A stretch of DNA of 64,000 bases from RGIG2134 sp964461115 (lineage in GTDB: Bacteria; Cyanobacteriota; Vampirovibrionia; Gastranaerophilales; Gastranaerophilaceae): contig CAYWSX010000010.1 of assembly GCA_964461115.1 (NCBI GenBank), positions 1 through 64,000 of the forward strand, written 5' to 3'. Shown here one piece after another: positions 35,333-43,957 of this stretch. The number at the start of each line of letters is the position of its first letter. Position 1 is the stretch's first letter. The position numbers were made by a program, and so were the translations under genes. Under the pieces are notes generated by a model. It was given only the letters and a program-made list of their open reading frames with translations, was not told the DNA's origin and ran no database searches.

Positions 35333-36205
35333 ATGAAAGGAATAATACTTGCAGGCGGTTCTGGTACGAGATTGTACCCTTCTACAATGGCTGTATCCAA
35401 GCAGCTTTTACCTGTTTTTGATAAACCAATGATTTATCATCCGATTTCGGTTTTAATGCTTGCAGGTATTCGTGAGATACTTATTATTTCCACTCCGCAG
35501 GATTTACCTCAATTTGAAAGGCTTCTGGGCGACGGTTCACAGTTTGGTGTGAAGTTTTCATATAAAGAGCAGCCAAGTCCTGACGGTTTGGCGCAGGCTT
35601 TTATCTTGGGCGAAGAATTTTTGCAAAATGACAGTGCTGCCTTAATTTTGGGCGATAATATTTTTTACGGAAAAGGATTTTCCGGGCTTTTGCAAGGTGC
35701 AGGAGCAAATGTTTCTCAAAATGGTGGTGCCGCAGTATTCGGATATCAGGTGAAAGATCCTTCACGCTTTGGTGTGGTTGATTTTGACGAGAACGGGCAG
35801 GCGCTGTCGATTGAAGAAAAACCATCAGAGCCGAAGTCAAATTATGCGGTTACAGGTTTGTATTTTTATGATAATAAAGTTGTTGAGTATGCAAAGAGCC
35901 TTAAACCTTCTGTCCGCGGTGAACTTGAGATTACAGATTTGAATAATATTTATTTAAAAAAAGGCAATCTTAACGTTGAGCTTTTGGGTAGAGGTTTTGC
36001 GTGGCTTGATACAGGGACTCATCACTCGCTTTTGCAGGCGTCTGCTTACGTAAGCACAATTGAGGAAAATCAAGGGATAAAAATTGCCTGCCTGGAAGAA
36101 ATTGCATACAGATTGGGATATATATCTAAAAACGAATTGAAAAAACGTGCTGAGCAATATAAAAACAGCGAGTATTTTCAATATGTTTTAAATATTTTGA
36201 AATAA
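35333..36205 (+). CDS. rfbA: Glucose-1-phosphate thymidylyltransferase
   Basis: 290 residues with Shine-Dalgarno AAAGGAG. The nucleotidyltransferase motif 'GGSGTRLYPSTMAVSKQLLP' is at residues 7-26, then 'YKEQPSPDGLAQAF', 'LGDNIFYG' and 'FAWLDTGTH'. It starts the dTDP-rhamnose pathway by making dTDP-glucose. Although last in the operon, it supplies the first enzyme. Its 3' end overlaps the small gene on the opposite strand by 28 bases. Confidence 0.96.
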   Translation: MKGIILAGGSGTRLYPSTMAVSKQLLPVFDKPMIYHPISVLMLAGIREILIISTPQDLPQFERLLGDGSQFGVKFSYKEQPSPDGLAQAFILGEEFLQNDSAALILGDNIFYGKGFSGLLQGAGANVSQNGGAAVFGYQVKDPSRFGVVDFDENGQALSIEEKPSEPKSNYAVTGLYFYDNKVVEYAKSLKPSVRGELEITDLNNIYLKKGNLNVELLGRGFAWLDTGTHHSLLQASAYVSTIEENQGIKIACLEEIAYRLGYISKNELKKRAEQYKNSEYFQYVLNILK

Positions 36206-36372
36206 TCCTCAATTTCAGATATTTCAATATTTATGTTTTTCAGATCTTCTGCAGCTTTTTTATTGTAATCCAGAAGAAATTCTCTGATTAATTTGCGGCG
36301 CTTTGATTGCAATTTCTCAAGCATTTTTTGCACATGATTTGTTTCATGAGCGTTTTTTTCGGCTTTTTGCAT
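36178..36372 (-). CDS. Small highly charged helical protein
   Basis: 64 residues, almost all helix, Lys/Glu-rich ('VQKMLEKLQSKRRKLIREF'). AGGAG lies five bases before the ATG, which supports translation. It converges with rfbA and overlaps it by 28 bases. The 5' leader begins right at the T9G11 homopolymer (read as C then A on this strand), so its expression could vary with tract length. No family recognised. Confidence 0.5.
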   Translation of the reverse strand: MQKAEKNAHETNHVQKMLEKLQSKRRKLIREFLLDYNKKAAEDLKNINIEISEIEDYFKIFKTY

Positions 36373-36383
36373 TTTAACTCCTG

Positions 36384-36403
36384 TTTTTTTTTGGGGGGGG
36401 GGG
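36384..36403. repeat. Homopolymer tract T9-G11 between divergent genes
   Basis: Nine T followed by eleven G. It lies upstream of the small gene (minus strand) and about 7 bases ahead of a possible -35 TTGTAA for the glycosyltransferase gene. Long G tracts are very rare in AT-rich DNA and are typical sites of slipped-strand length change. Confidence 0.6.
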
Positions 36404-36516
36404 CGGGACTTTGTAAGTTTAATACAAAACAGCTAATTTTATATTAAAATTAATAAAAAAATAATAATTTGTTTATTGAAAAATTTTACGATAAAATGCC
36501 ATTACTGGGAAAGTAT

Positions 36517-37617
36517 ATGAAAAAAATTGCTATTGTTACGACTGAAATAAATAATGTCTTTAAAGGCGGCTCCGTCAGTGGTGGTGGAGGTGTTGTAGCG
36601 GAGAACTTAATTCGCGAAATAGCCAAGATGCCTGAGACGAAACTAACTATTTTTGTTCAACAAGGGAATAAGTTAAAGATTGAAGGCATAGACATAATTG
36701 AAATTCCCCATTGGGCAAACGAGCCTAAATTCCTTGTGGAAGTTGATAGAATAATCAGAAAATCTGATTTTGATATTATTTTGTCTTTGAATTTCGACAG
36801 GATGTATAAAAATCCGATTCTGCAATGTCACTCATTTCAGCACAGATGTGATTCCACTTCAGGTATAGAACAAATTATAAAATGGTTAGTTAGTACCAAA
36901 AAGATTGCATATCAAAGAAATATGTTCAAAGAGGCGTCCAAAAGTTCAAAATTTTTTGCTATGTCAAATATAATTAAAGAGGATTACGTAAATACTTTTA
37001 ATTTGAACCCCGATAATGTTCATGTCGTTTATCCTGCCTGTAAGCAGGTCTTTGACGAGTACCCGATAATGTCTGATGATGACAAAATTACATTCGGCGT
37101 TGTAGCAAACAGTGCCTTGAATAAAGGCGGACATTTGTTTGTGTTTGCTCTTGGAATAATGAAAATGACCGGATTTGATTTTAATCTCAAAATGATTTCT
37201 CCTAAATATGACAAAGATATTTTGATGAAATTTTTGGTTAAGGTTTTCAGACTTGAGGAAAGAACGGAAATTTTTCCGGCGCAAAAAAATATGCTGGATT
37301 TTTATTCTAAAATAAGTTGTTTGGCTCTACCGTCTAAAAACGAAGCGTTCGGACTTGTTGTGCTTGAAGCTATGTCGCTGGGAATCCCTTGTATCGTTTC
37401 CTCAACCGCAGGGGTTGCAGAAATAATTGACGAAGAGAAAAATGGTTTTATTTTCCGCAGAAATTCGTTCAAAAACCTTTTGGATACTTTAGAACAAGTT
37501 ATACATATTTTCCAAAATGATTTTGAGCGTTATAAAAAATATTCTTTCAACGCATACGAAACTTCAAAAGATTTTACATGGCAAAAATTTGCTCTAAATA
37601 TCGTAAATAAGTTTTGA
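36517..37617 (+). CDS. Glycosyltransferase family 4-like
   Basis: 366 residues from ATG 36517 (GGGAAAG upstream); earlier in-frame ATG 36496 and TTG 36469 are less likely. GT-B fold: N-terminal 'IAIVTTEINNVFKGGSVSGGGGVVAENLI', C-terminal 'LALPSKNEAFGLVVLEAMSLGIPCIVSS', the E-x7-E nucleotide-sugar site. It probably extends a surface polysaccharide next to the rhamnose operon. Expression may be phase-variable through the upstream T9G11 tract. Its 3' end overlaps the convergent deacetylase by 24 bases. Confidence 0.8.
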   Translation: MKKIAIVTTEINNVFKGGSVSGGGGVVAENLIREIAKMPETKLTIFVQQGNKLKIEGIDIIEIPHWANEPKFLVEVDRIIRKSDFDIILSLNFDRMYKNPILQCHSFQHRCDSTSGIEQIIKWLVSTKKIAYQRNMFKEASKSSKFFAMSNIIKEDYVNTFNLNPDNVHVVYPACKQVFDEYPIMSDDDKITFGVVANSALNKGGHLFVFALGIMKMTGFDFNLKMISPKYDKDILMKFLVKVFRLEERTEIFPAQKNMLDFYSKISCLALPSKNEAFGLVVLEAMSLGIPCIVSSTAGVAEIIDEEKNGFIFRRNSFKNLLDTLEQVIHIFQNDFERYKKYSFNAYETSKDFTWQKFALNIVNKF

Positions 37618-38310
37618 TACAATTTTTTTGAAATCGACCGTGTCGACAATGGCATAGCTTTCAACTGCATCAAGACTTCTTAGTAGCCCCCTGTATGAAT
37701 TAAGCCCGATAATTTTATCGGCATATTCTTTCGAAGCTACCTGCGATTTGTGAAAATTTATCATTTTTTTCTTGGATTCAACAACACTGCTTATATCTAC
37801 ATAATATTGAGGCATGTTAATAGTTGACCAAACCTCATAATAAGCTATTTTTACATTTCGCTTGTGTTTAGCTGTTTTGAGAAGTCTTTCAAGCAGAATA
37901 CTTACCGCTTTGTGGTCTTTGTGCTGGTCAAAGATATAGGGAATAAAAATGTAATCGTAGTTCGAAATATCAATTGTTTGAAATTTATCCCAGCCTTCAA
38001 TAATTTTTTTATCTTTTAAGTCCAACATTTTGTAATTAACGCCCGCAAACTCCATAGCATTTTTCATTTCCAGGGAGCGAATATCATCAGGGACGCCGTG
38101 TGTAAGGCAGATTACGTCGAATTTTTCGGGGTATAAGCTCATAATTCCCCCGCAGCCGATACTTTCATCGTCAGGGTGAGGGGCGATTATCAAATATTTT
38201 TCATTTTCTTGGAATACAAGCGGAAGCGGCTTAATATTCATTGAAAAAAATGGGTTAAACACCCTGTTTATAAGTTTTTTGTATAAATTTTTTGCGAAAA
38301 ACTTTTTCAT
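37594..38310 (-). CDS. PIG-L/LmbE-family deacetylase
   Basis: 238 residues. The zinc-binding signature 'APHPDDESIGCGG' (about 43-55) is followed by 'YIFIPYIFDQHKDHKAVSILLERLL', which carries the second metal His. These enzymes remove N-acetyl groups from GlcNAc-type sugars. Together with the neighbouring glycosyltransferase and exporter it likely modifies a surface glycan or lipid-linked sugar. No clear Shine-Dalgarno; TAAAAT and TATAAT boxes lie shortly upstream. Confidence 0.8.
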   Translation of the reverse strand: MKKFFAKNLYKKLINRVFNPFFSMNIKPLPLVFQENEKYLIIAPHPDDESIGCGGIMSLYPEKFDVICLTHGVPDDIRSLEMKNAMEFAGVNYKMLDLKDKKIIEGWDKFQTIDISNYDYIFIPYIFDQHKDHKAVSILLERLLKTAKHKRNVKIAYYEVWSTINMPQYYVDISSVVESKKKMINFHKSQVASKEYADKIIGLNSYRGLLRSLDAVESYAIVDTVDFKKIVSKLIYDI

Positions 38311-38386
38311 ACATTGATTTTACTATAAAATTATAAAAATTCATCTTTGTGCTAAAATGACCTTATATAGGTATAAGGATTATTAA

Positions 38387-40201
38387 ATGAAATTAAAAGA
38401 TACAACATCAGAGCGTGCATTTAGTTATGGCTGGCTTACTTCCAGAATTTATAAGTATATAAAACCTTTTTTGTTCAGAGCAATATTAGGTATCTTGGTG
38501 GCGATTCCTGTCGGAGCGCTTGACGGTGTTGTTGCAATATCGCTTCGCCCATATATGGATAATGTTTTAGACAAGCAGCCTCTTGTTATTTGGAATTATA
38601 CCGTTCCTTTTGATATTGGATATTACATTCCTTTCGCAATTGTGTTTTTTGCTGTTGTGCAGGGGCTTTTAAAGTATTTAAATAATTATCTTACGGACTG
38701 GACCAGCCAAAAGATTACCATGGCGGTTAAAAAAGATCTTTTTTCAAGATTGGTCAATATGGATACAAAATTTTATGATAATAACTCTTCGGGTATCGTT
38801 TTGACCAGATTTTTTGGGGACCCTGACACTGCGTCGAGAGGTATTGTTGAAAAATTAAAAGATATTTTGACAAACGGGTTTAGCGCTTTGGCGTTAATCG
38901 CAGTTATGCTTTTCAACTCCTGGAAATTAGCGCTTGTGGGCGTTGTTGTTCTTTGTTTTGCGTTTACGCCGGTATTGCTTATAAGAAAAAGAATTAAAAA
39001 AGTTTCTAACGAAGGTATGGTTATTGGTGGAAATATCACAACCAATTTTGTTGAAACATACTCGGGCAACAGAGTAATGACCTCGTATTGCTTGCAGGAA
39101 AGACAAAAAGGAATTTTCTCAAAAGAAGTTGATGATGCATTTAATATTAACATGTCGTTGGTAAAAAGAGTCGGCTGGATGTCGCCATTAATGTATTTGA
39201 TTGCGTCTTGTGGAATTGCGTTTGTTTTGTGGTACGGTACGAGCTTGGTTGAGCATGGTGATATGACAAAAGGTGCGTTATTATCATTTGTTACATCGCT
39301 GCTGCTTCTTTACAAGCCGATTAAAACGCTTGGAAATGTTATGACAGAGCTTCAGGTGATTTTTGTTGCTATGGGTCGTGTATTTGAGCTATTTGACATA
39401 GAGCCTGAACTCAAGGACAAGGAAAATGCAATTGAAGTTTCTTCTATGGAAAAAGGTATAGCGTTTAATGATGTTTGCTTTGAATATTTAGAAAATCAAC
39501 CTGTATTGAAGCACATAAATTTAAGTATTAAAAAAGACGAAACGATTGCAGTTGTAGGTAATTCCGGCGGCGGCAAAACTACCTTGGTTAATCTTATTCC
39601 GCGTTTTTACGATGTAAAATCAGGTTCAATTGAAATCGATGGTGTGGACGTAAGAGATATCAAGATGGAGTCGCTTCGTTCTAATATAGCCGTTGTTTTT
39701 CAGGACAATTTCCTTTACTCGGGAACAATAAAAGAGAATATTCTTATGGGAAATCCGGACTCTTCGGAAGAAGATATAAACAAAGTTGTTGAGTTAGCTC
39801 ATCTTTCGGATTTTCTGGCAACTCTGCCGAATGGTATTGAAACAGTACTTGGTGAACGTGGGACAACACTTTCCGGCGGACAAAGACAGCGTGTAGCTAT
39901 TGCTCGTGCAATGCTTAAGAATTCACCAATTGTAATTCTTGATGAAGCAACATCTGCACTTGATAATAAATCAGAGGAAATTGTTCAAAAAGCATTGGAC
40001 AACTTAATGCAGAACAAAACGGTATTTGTTATTGCTCACCGTCTTTCTACTATCAAGAATGCACATAGAATTGCTGTTATCAATGACGGACAGCTTGTTG
40101 AACTCGGTTCTCATGATGAGTTGATGACAATCAACGGCGGTCAATACAGGCACCTTTATGAAATGCAGTTTAGAAAGCAAGATGAGGCTGTTGGGGCATA
40201 A
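38387..40201 (+). CDS. MsbA-like ABC exporter (lipid or glycolipid flippase)
   Basis: 604 residues, half-transporter. Six membrane helices (about 28-310) with 'GFSALALIAVMLFNSWKLALVGVVVL'. The nucleotide-binding domain (about 355-595) has Walker A 'VGNSGGGKTT', signature 'LSGGQRQRVA', Walker B 'IVILDEATSALD' and switch 'IAHRLS'. As a homodimer it would move lipid A-like or glycolipid cargo across the inner membrane. The stop shares an A with the start of the HTH gene at 40201, so the two are co-translated. Shine-Dalgarno AAGGAT. Confidence 0.88.
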   Translation: MKLKDTTSERAFSYGWLTSRIYKYIKPFLFRAILGILVAIPVGALDGVVAISLRPYMDNVLDKQPLVIWNYTVPFDIGYYIPFAIVFFAVVQGLLKYLNNYLTDWTSQKITMAVKKDLFSRLVNMDTKFYDNNSSGIVLTRFFGDPDTASRGIVEKLKDILTNGFSALALIAVMLFNSWKLALVGVVVLCFAFTPVLLIRKRIKKVSNEGMVIGGNITTNFVETYSGNRVMTSYCLQERQKGIFSKEVDDAFNINMSLVKRVGWMSPLMYLIASCGIAFVLWYGTSLVEHGDMTKGALLSFVTSLLLLYKPIKTLGNVMTELQVIFVAMGRVFELFDIEPELKDKENAIEVSSMEKGIAFNDVCFEYLENQPVLKHINLSIKKDETIAVVGNSGGGKTTLVNLIPRFYDVKSGSIEIDGVDVRDIKMESLRSNIAVVFQDNFLYSGTIKENILMGNPDSSEEDINKVVELAHLSDFLATLPNGIETVLGERGTTLSGGQRQRVAIARAMLKNSPIVILDEATSALDNKSEEIVQKALDNLMQNKTVFVIAHRLSTIKNAHRIAVINDGQLVELGSHDELMTINGGQYRHLYEMQFRKQDEAVGA

Positions 40202-40623
40202 TGGCAGAAGAAATGCTTATGTCGTTGGCTCAATATGTGAGCGAAAAGCGCGAACAAGTCGGACTTTCGCAAACAGGGCTTGCAAAAAAAACTAATCTTA
40301 CTGTAAAAATGATTGAAGATATAGAAAGTGGTAATGAACTTTTTTTAGCGACTTCTATTAGGCAAAAACTTGCTAAAGGTCTTAAAGTAGAACCTTATGA
40401 AATAAAAAAATATGAAAAAACAGTCGATGTTTCGTTGATTTCGGATGCACAATATCTTGAAGATTTAAAAATAAAAATTTTGGCTGGCGAAGGCAATGAG
40501 TGTGTTTGTCCTGTATGCGGCAGCAAATTAGATACAAGAATTGCAAAAATGTATGATCTTGAAGATAAATTAATGCTTCATCCTAAGGCTCACTGTATAA
40601 AATGCCCTTTTCAAATTCGATAG
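40201..40623 (+). CDS. XRE-type HTH protein with C-terminal zinc ribbon
   Basis: 140 residues. HTH (about 8-65): 'LAQYVSEKREQVGLSQTGLA', then 'TVKMIEDIESGN'. The C-terminal 45 residues carry 'CVCPVCGSK' and 'HCIKCPFQ', a two-pair zinc ribbon. It is co-translated with the MsbA-like exporter (TAATG), an unusual pairing; it may sense the exporter's cargo or simply regulate the region. The family is not named. Confidence 0.65.
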   Translation: MAEEMLMSLAQYVSEKREQVGLSQTGLAKKTNLTVKMIEDIESGNELFLATSIRQKLAKGLKVEPYEIKKYEKTVDVSLISDAQYLEDLKIKILAGEGNECVCPVCGSKLDTRIAKMYDLEDKLMLHPKAHCIKCPFQIR

Positions 40624-40699
40624 ATTTGGATTGCACCAATCGCCCAAATCTGCTAATATATGAAAAGAGCAAATGAAATTTTATGGAGAAGTGTGAAAA

Positions 40700-41735
40700 A
40701 TGGCTAAAGTATTGAGTTTTGTCGGGGGGGGGGCAAGCCCTAAAAGATAGAAGTGATAAAAAATTCACTTTTTTCGAAAAAATTAATTTTGATAGCCTCG
40801 ATTTAATAATTTTACCTTCTAAAAAAGGTTTTTCTGTTGCTGAGGCAATGATTACATTGCTGATTGTGAGTGTTGCATTGGCTGCAATGGCGCCGATGAT
40901 GACCAAAAAAATGAAAACTTCAACAAGTGGTGATTGCAAGTGGATTTATACAATTAACGGCACTGATATAAACCGTCGGGGTGGTAAAGTAGGTATAGGT
41001 CTTGGTACTCTGGCTAATCCGGGTGCGAAACTTGAAATCCGTGGCGAGAATGAAATTGTTGTCAGTGTTAGCGCGCCTGAAAATACAAATTCTAATATTT
41101 TAGAAATAAAAAAGGGTGACAAACGGCTTGCTTACATGACGCCTGAAGGTTATTTTATAATCAATGATGCTGTAGATATAATTAATTCTGAAACTCCTGC
41201 TTGGAACCCTCTGACAACATATGCAAGTCCCGGTGCAGCAAATTGGAGAAATGCTCTTCAAAGAGACGGCGGCATATATATAAACTCTACTTCGAATCAT
41301 ACAGTATGGAGTGTTACGCAGGGAGGAAAGCAGACTTCGTGGATAAATTCAGACGGAAGCTCATCATTTGCCGGTGTGCCAAAAGGGACAATTGTACTTT
41401 GGAGCGGCGGATTTGATAATATACCTTCAGGCTGGGCGCTTTGTAACGGGCAAAACGGCACTCCTGATTTAAGAAATCGATTTGTTGTGGGTGCCGGTTG
41501 GAATTATAGCCCCGGTCAAACCGGAGGTGCGGATTGGGTAACTCTGACTGTGGAGCAAATGCCGAGCCATAATCATGGTGTTATGGAGTATGCGGGTCGC
41601 GGCAGTGAATCAAGAAATCATATAACTTCTGCTACTAATGATTGGTCAAGCGGTCAGACTACTTATGCAGGCGGCAATCAGGCACACGAAAACAGACCTC
41701 CGTTCTATGCATTAGCTTACATTATGAAACTTTAA
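40700..41735 (+). pseudogene. Pseudopilin with phage tail-collar domain, phase-off through a G10 tract
   Basis: The likely start is ATG 40700 (GGAG 11 bases upstream), reading 'MAKVLSFVGGG'. With ten G at 40724-40733 this frame stops after 16 codons. With nine (or twelve) G it joins the long frame and gives a protein of about 344 residues. A TTG at 40719 is in the long frame but has no ribosome site. The product has a type IV prepilin signal ('KKGFSVAEAMITLLIVSVAL', cleavage after Gly, Glu at +5), a middle beta domain, and a C-terminal tail-collar domain: 'GTIVLWSGGFDNIPSGWALCNGQNGTPDLRNRFVVG' style motifs, 'MPSHNHG' and 'NRPPFYALAYIMKL'. It should form a pilus tip or minor pilin with a ligand-binding end. 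The gene is called broken only as assembled. Confidence 0.65.
40724..40733 (+). repeat. G10 tract in the 5' coding region of the pilin-collar gene
   Basis: Ten consecutive G. Removing one base restores one open frame from ATG 40700 to 41735. This is the classical geometry of a contingency locus using slipped-strand mispairing. Confidence 0.65.
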
Positions 41736-41844
41736 TTTTTCATTCCAGATAATTAATTTTTCCTTAATTTTCTCCAAAATTGACAGATTTCGTTGTATAA
41801 AGAGATAGTAGATTAGTGAAATTAGTTAAAAAGGAGACACAATC

Positions 41845-42135
41845 ATGGCAATTAGACCTCTAATGGACAAATTGGTTATTAAAGTTATTGATGATACAGA
41901 ACAAACATCGGGTGGGATTTTTATTCCTGATTCTGCAAAAGAAAAACCGCAAAAAGGTGAAGTAATTGCAGTTGGACCAGGCAAATTGCTTGAAGACGGA
42001 AAAAGAGAAGAAATGGACGTTAAAGTTGGTGAAATCGTTCTTTATGCTAAATATGCGGGAACAGATATCAAATTGAACGATCAAATGCTTAAAATCCTTT
42101 CTGTTAAAGATGTTTTGGGTGTATTAGAAGGCTAA
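41845..42135 (+). CDS. groES: Co-chaperonin GroES
   Basis: 96 residues with Shine-Dalgarno AAGGAG. It begins 'MAIRPLMDKLVIKVID' and contains the mobile loop 'EQTSGGIFIPDSAKEKPQKGEVIAVGPG', with 'AKYAGTDIKL' near the end. It caps GroEL in protein folding. The pair is transcribed together, with 21 bases between them. No CIRCE inverted repeat (TTAGCACTC) is present upstream; TTGACA at 41780 is the most promoter-like element. Confidence 0.97.
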   Translation: MAIRPLMDKLVIKVIDDTEQTSGGIFIPDSAKEKPQKGEVIAVGPGKLLEDGKREEMDVKVGEIVLYAKYAGTDIKLNDQMLKILSVKDVLGVLEG

Positions 42136-42156
42136 TTTATTAAGGAGATTATAGAA

Positions 42157-43821
42157 ATGGCAAAAAGAATTGTATTTGACGAAGAAGCACGTAAAAGCCT
42201 GATGAAAGGTATTGACGCGGTTGCTGACGCGGTTAAAGTAACTATCGGTCCTAAAGGACGTAACGTAATATTAGAAAAAAAATTCGGCGCACCTCAAATC
42301 GTTAATGACGGTGTGACTATCGCAAAAGAAATCGAACTTGAGAACGGTTTGGAAAATGCGGGCGCTCAATTGTTGAAAGAAGTTTCTTCAAAAACAAATG
42401 ATGTAGCTGGTGACGGAACCACAACGGCTTCTGTTTTGGCACAGGCTTTGGTACGTGAAGGTTTGAAAAACCTTACAGCGGGCGCTAATCCTATCGGTAT
42501 CAAACGCGGTATGGACAAAGCGGTTTCAGTTGCGGTTGAAGAAATCAAAAAAATGGCACAACCTGTTAACTCTAAAGAGTCTTTGTCGCAAGTTGCAACA
42601 ATTTCAGCAGGTAACGACAAACTTATCGGCGATTTAATCGCTGACGCTATGGATAAAGTCGGACACGACGGCGTTATCACTGTTGAAGAATCGAAATCAA
42701 CAGGCACAACATTGAAAGTTGTTGAAGGTATGCAGTTTGATAAAGGCTACATTTCACCTTACTTTGTTAACGACCCTGAGAGGATGGAAGCTGTTCTTGA
42801 GGACGCTTATGTTCTTTGTGTTAACAAAAAAATCAACCTTATCGCTGATTTGGTTCCCGTTTTGGAACAAGTTGCGCGTGACGGCCGCTCATTGTTGATT
42901 ATCGCGGAAGACGTTGAGGGCGAAGCTCTCGCAACTCTCGTTGTAAACACGATGAGAAAAGTTTTGAGAGCGGTTGCTGTTAAGGCTCCGGGTTTTGGCG
43001 ACAGAAGAAAAGCTATGCTTGAGGATATCGCTATTTTGACTGGCGGCGAAATGTTCACGGAAGAACTCGGTATCAAACTTGAAAATGTTACTGTTCAAAT
43101 GATGGGTAAAGCAAAACGCGTTACCGTTACTAAAGAAAACACTACAATCGTTGTCGGCAATGAAAGCAAAACAGCGGTTGCAGAAAGAGTTAAATTAATC
43201 AAAAAACAAATTGAAATGTCTGACTCTGAATATGATAAAGAAAAGCTTCAAGAGCGTCTCGCTAAACTTTCCGGCGGTGTTGCTGTTATCGAAGTAGGCG
43301 CGGCTTCAGAAGTTGAACTTAAAGAAAGAAAATTGAGAATTGAAGACGCTTTGAATGCGACAAGAGCTGCCAAAGAAGAAGGAATTGTTCCGGGCGGCGG
43401 AGTTGCTCTTATCAGAGTTCTTCAAGCTATGATTGAAAAACAAAAAGTCTGCACATCGCAAGAATGCGCAAACATGTCTGACGACGAAAGAATCGGCGTG
43501 AAGATTTTGATGGAATCGCTCCACATTCCTCTTTACTTAATCGCTAATAACAGCGGTGTTAAGGGTGAAGTTGTTGTTGAAGAAGTTAAAAAACTTCAAG
43601 GTGCAAACGGATACGACGCGATGAACGACAAGTATGTTGATATGCTTGCTTCAGGTATCGTAGATCCTGCGAAAGTTACGCGTTCAGCTCTTGAAAACGC
43701 TGTATCTGTTGCGTCAATGTTGTTGACAACAGAAGCTGCCGTGGTTGAGATACCTGAGCCGAAGTCTGCTCCGTCTATGCCTGATATGGGCGCAATGGGC
43801 GGTATGGGCGGCATGATGTAA
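42157..43821 (+). CDS. groEL: Chaperonin GroEL
   Basis: 554 residues, full length. Motifs include 'TIGPKGRNVILEKKFGAP', 'VAGDGTTTASVLAQAL', 'VEEIKKMAQPV', 'GGVAVIEVGAASEVELKERK' and a Gly-Met tail 'GGMGGMM'. It forms the ATP-driven folding chamber with GroES. Its base composition is more GC-rich than most neighbours, as expected for a highly expressed gene. A terminator follows within 25 bases. Confidence 0.98.
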   Translation: MAKRIVFDEEARKSLMKGIDAVADAVKVTIGPKGRNVILEKKFGAPQIVNDGVTIAKEIELENGLENAGAQLLKEVSSKTNDVAGDGTTTASVLAQALVREGLKNLTAGANPIGIKRGMDKAVSVAVEEIKKMAQPVNSKESLSQVATISAGNDKLIGDLIADAMDKVGHDGVITVEESKSTGTTLKVVEGMQFDKGYISPYFVNDPERMEAVLEDAYVLCVNKKINLIADLVPVLEQVARDGRSLLIIAEDVEGEALATLVVNTMRKVLRAVAVKAPGFGDRRKAMLEDIAILTGGEMFTEELGIKLENVTVQMMGKAKRVTVTKENTTIVVGNESKTAVAERVKLIKKQIEMSDSEYDKEKLQERLAKLSGGVAVIEVGAASEVELKERKLRIEDALNATRAAKEEGIVPGGGVALIRVLQAMIEKQKVCTSQECANMSDDERIGVKILMESLHIPLYLIANNSGVKGEVVVEEVKKLQGANGYDAMNDKYVDMLASGIVDPAKVTRSALENAVSVASMLLTTEAAVVEIPEPKSAPSMPDMGAMGGMGGMM

Positions 43822-43844
43822 TCAACTGCTTTAACGCAAAATTT

Positions 43845-43882
43845 AAAACTCCCGATTTCGTAAGATTTTGGGAGTTTTCTAT
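43845..43882 (+). terminator. Rho-independent terminator of groES-groEL
   Basis: AAAACTCCC pairs with GGGAGTTTT around a 16-base loop, followed by CTATTTT. Confidence 0.85.
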
Positions 43883-43957
43883 TTTACAGATTAAGCTTTG
43901 TAAATTTTTTCCGAAAAATATAATAGTAAAAAAAATTACGCGGTTTAGTTTTTGTGC

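Noticed and set aside
41736..41844. CIRCE (HrcA) operator upstream of groES
   Set aside because: No TTAGCACTC-N9-GAGTGCTAA or close variant is present.
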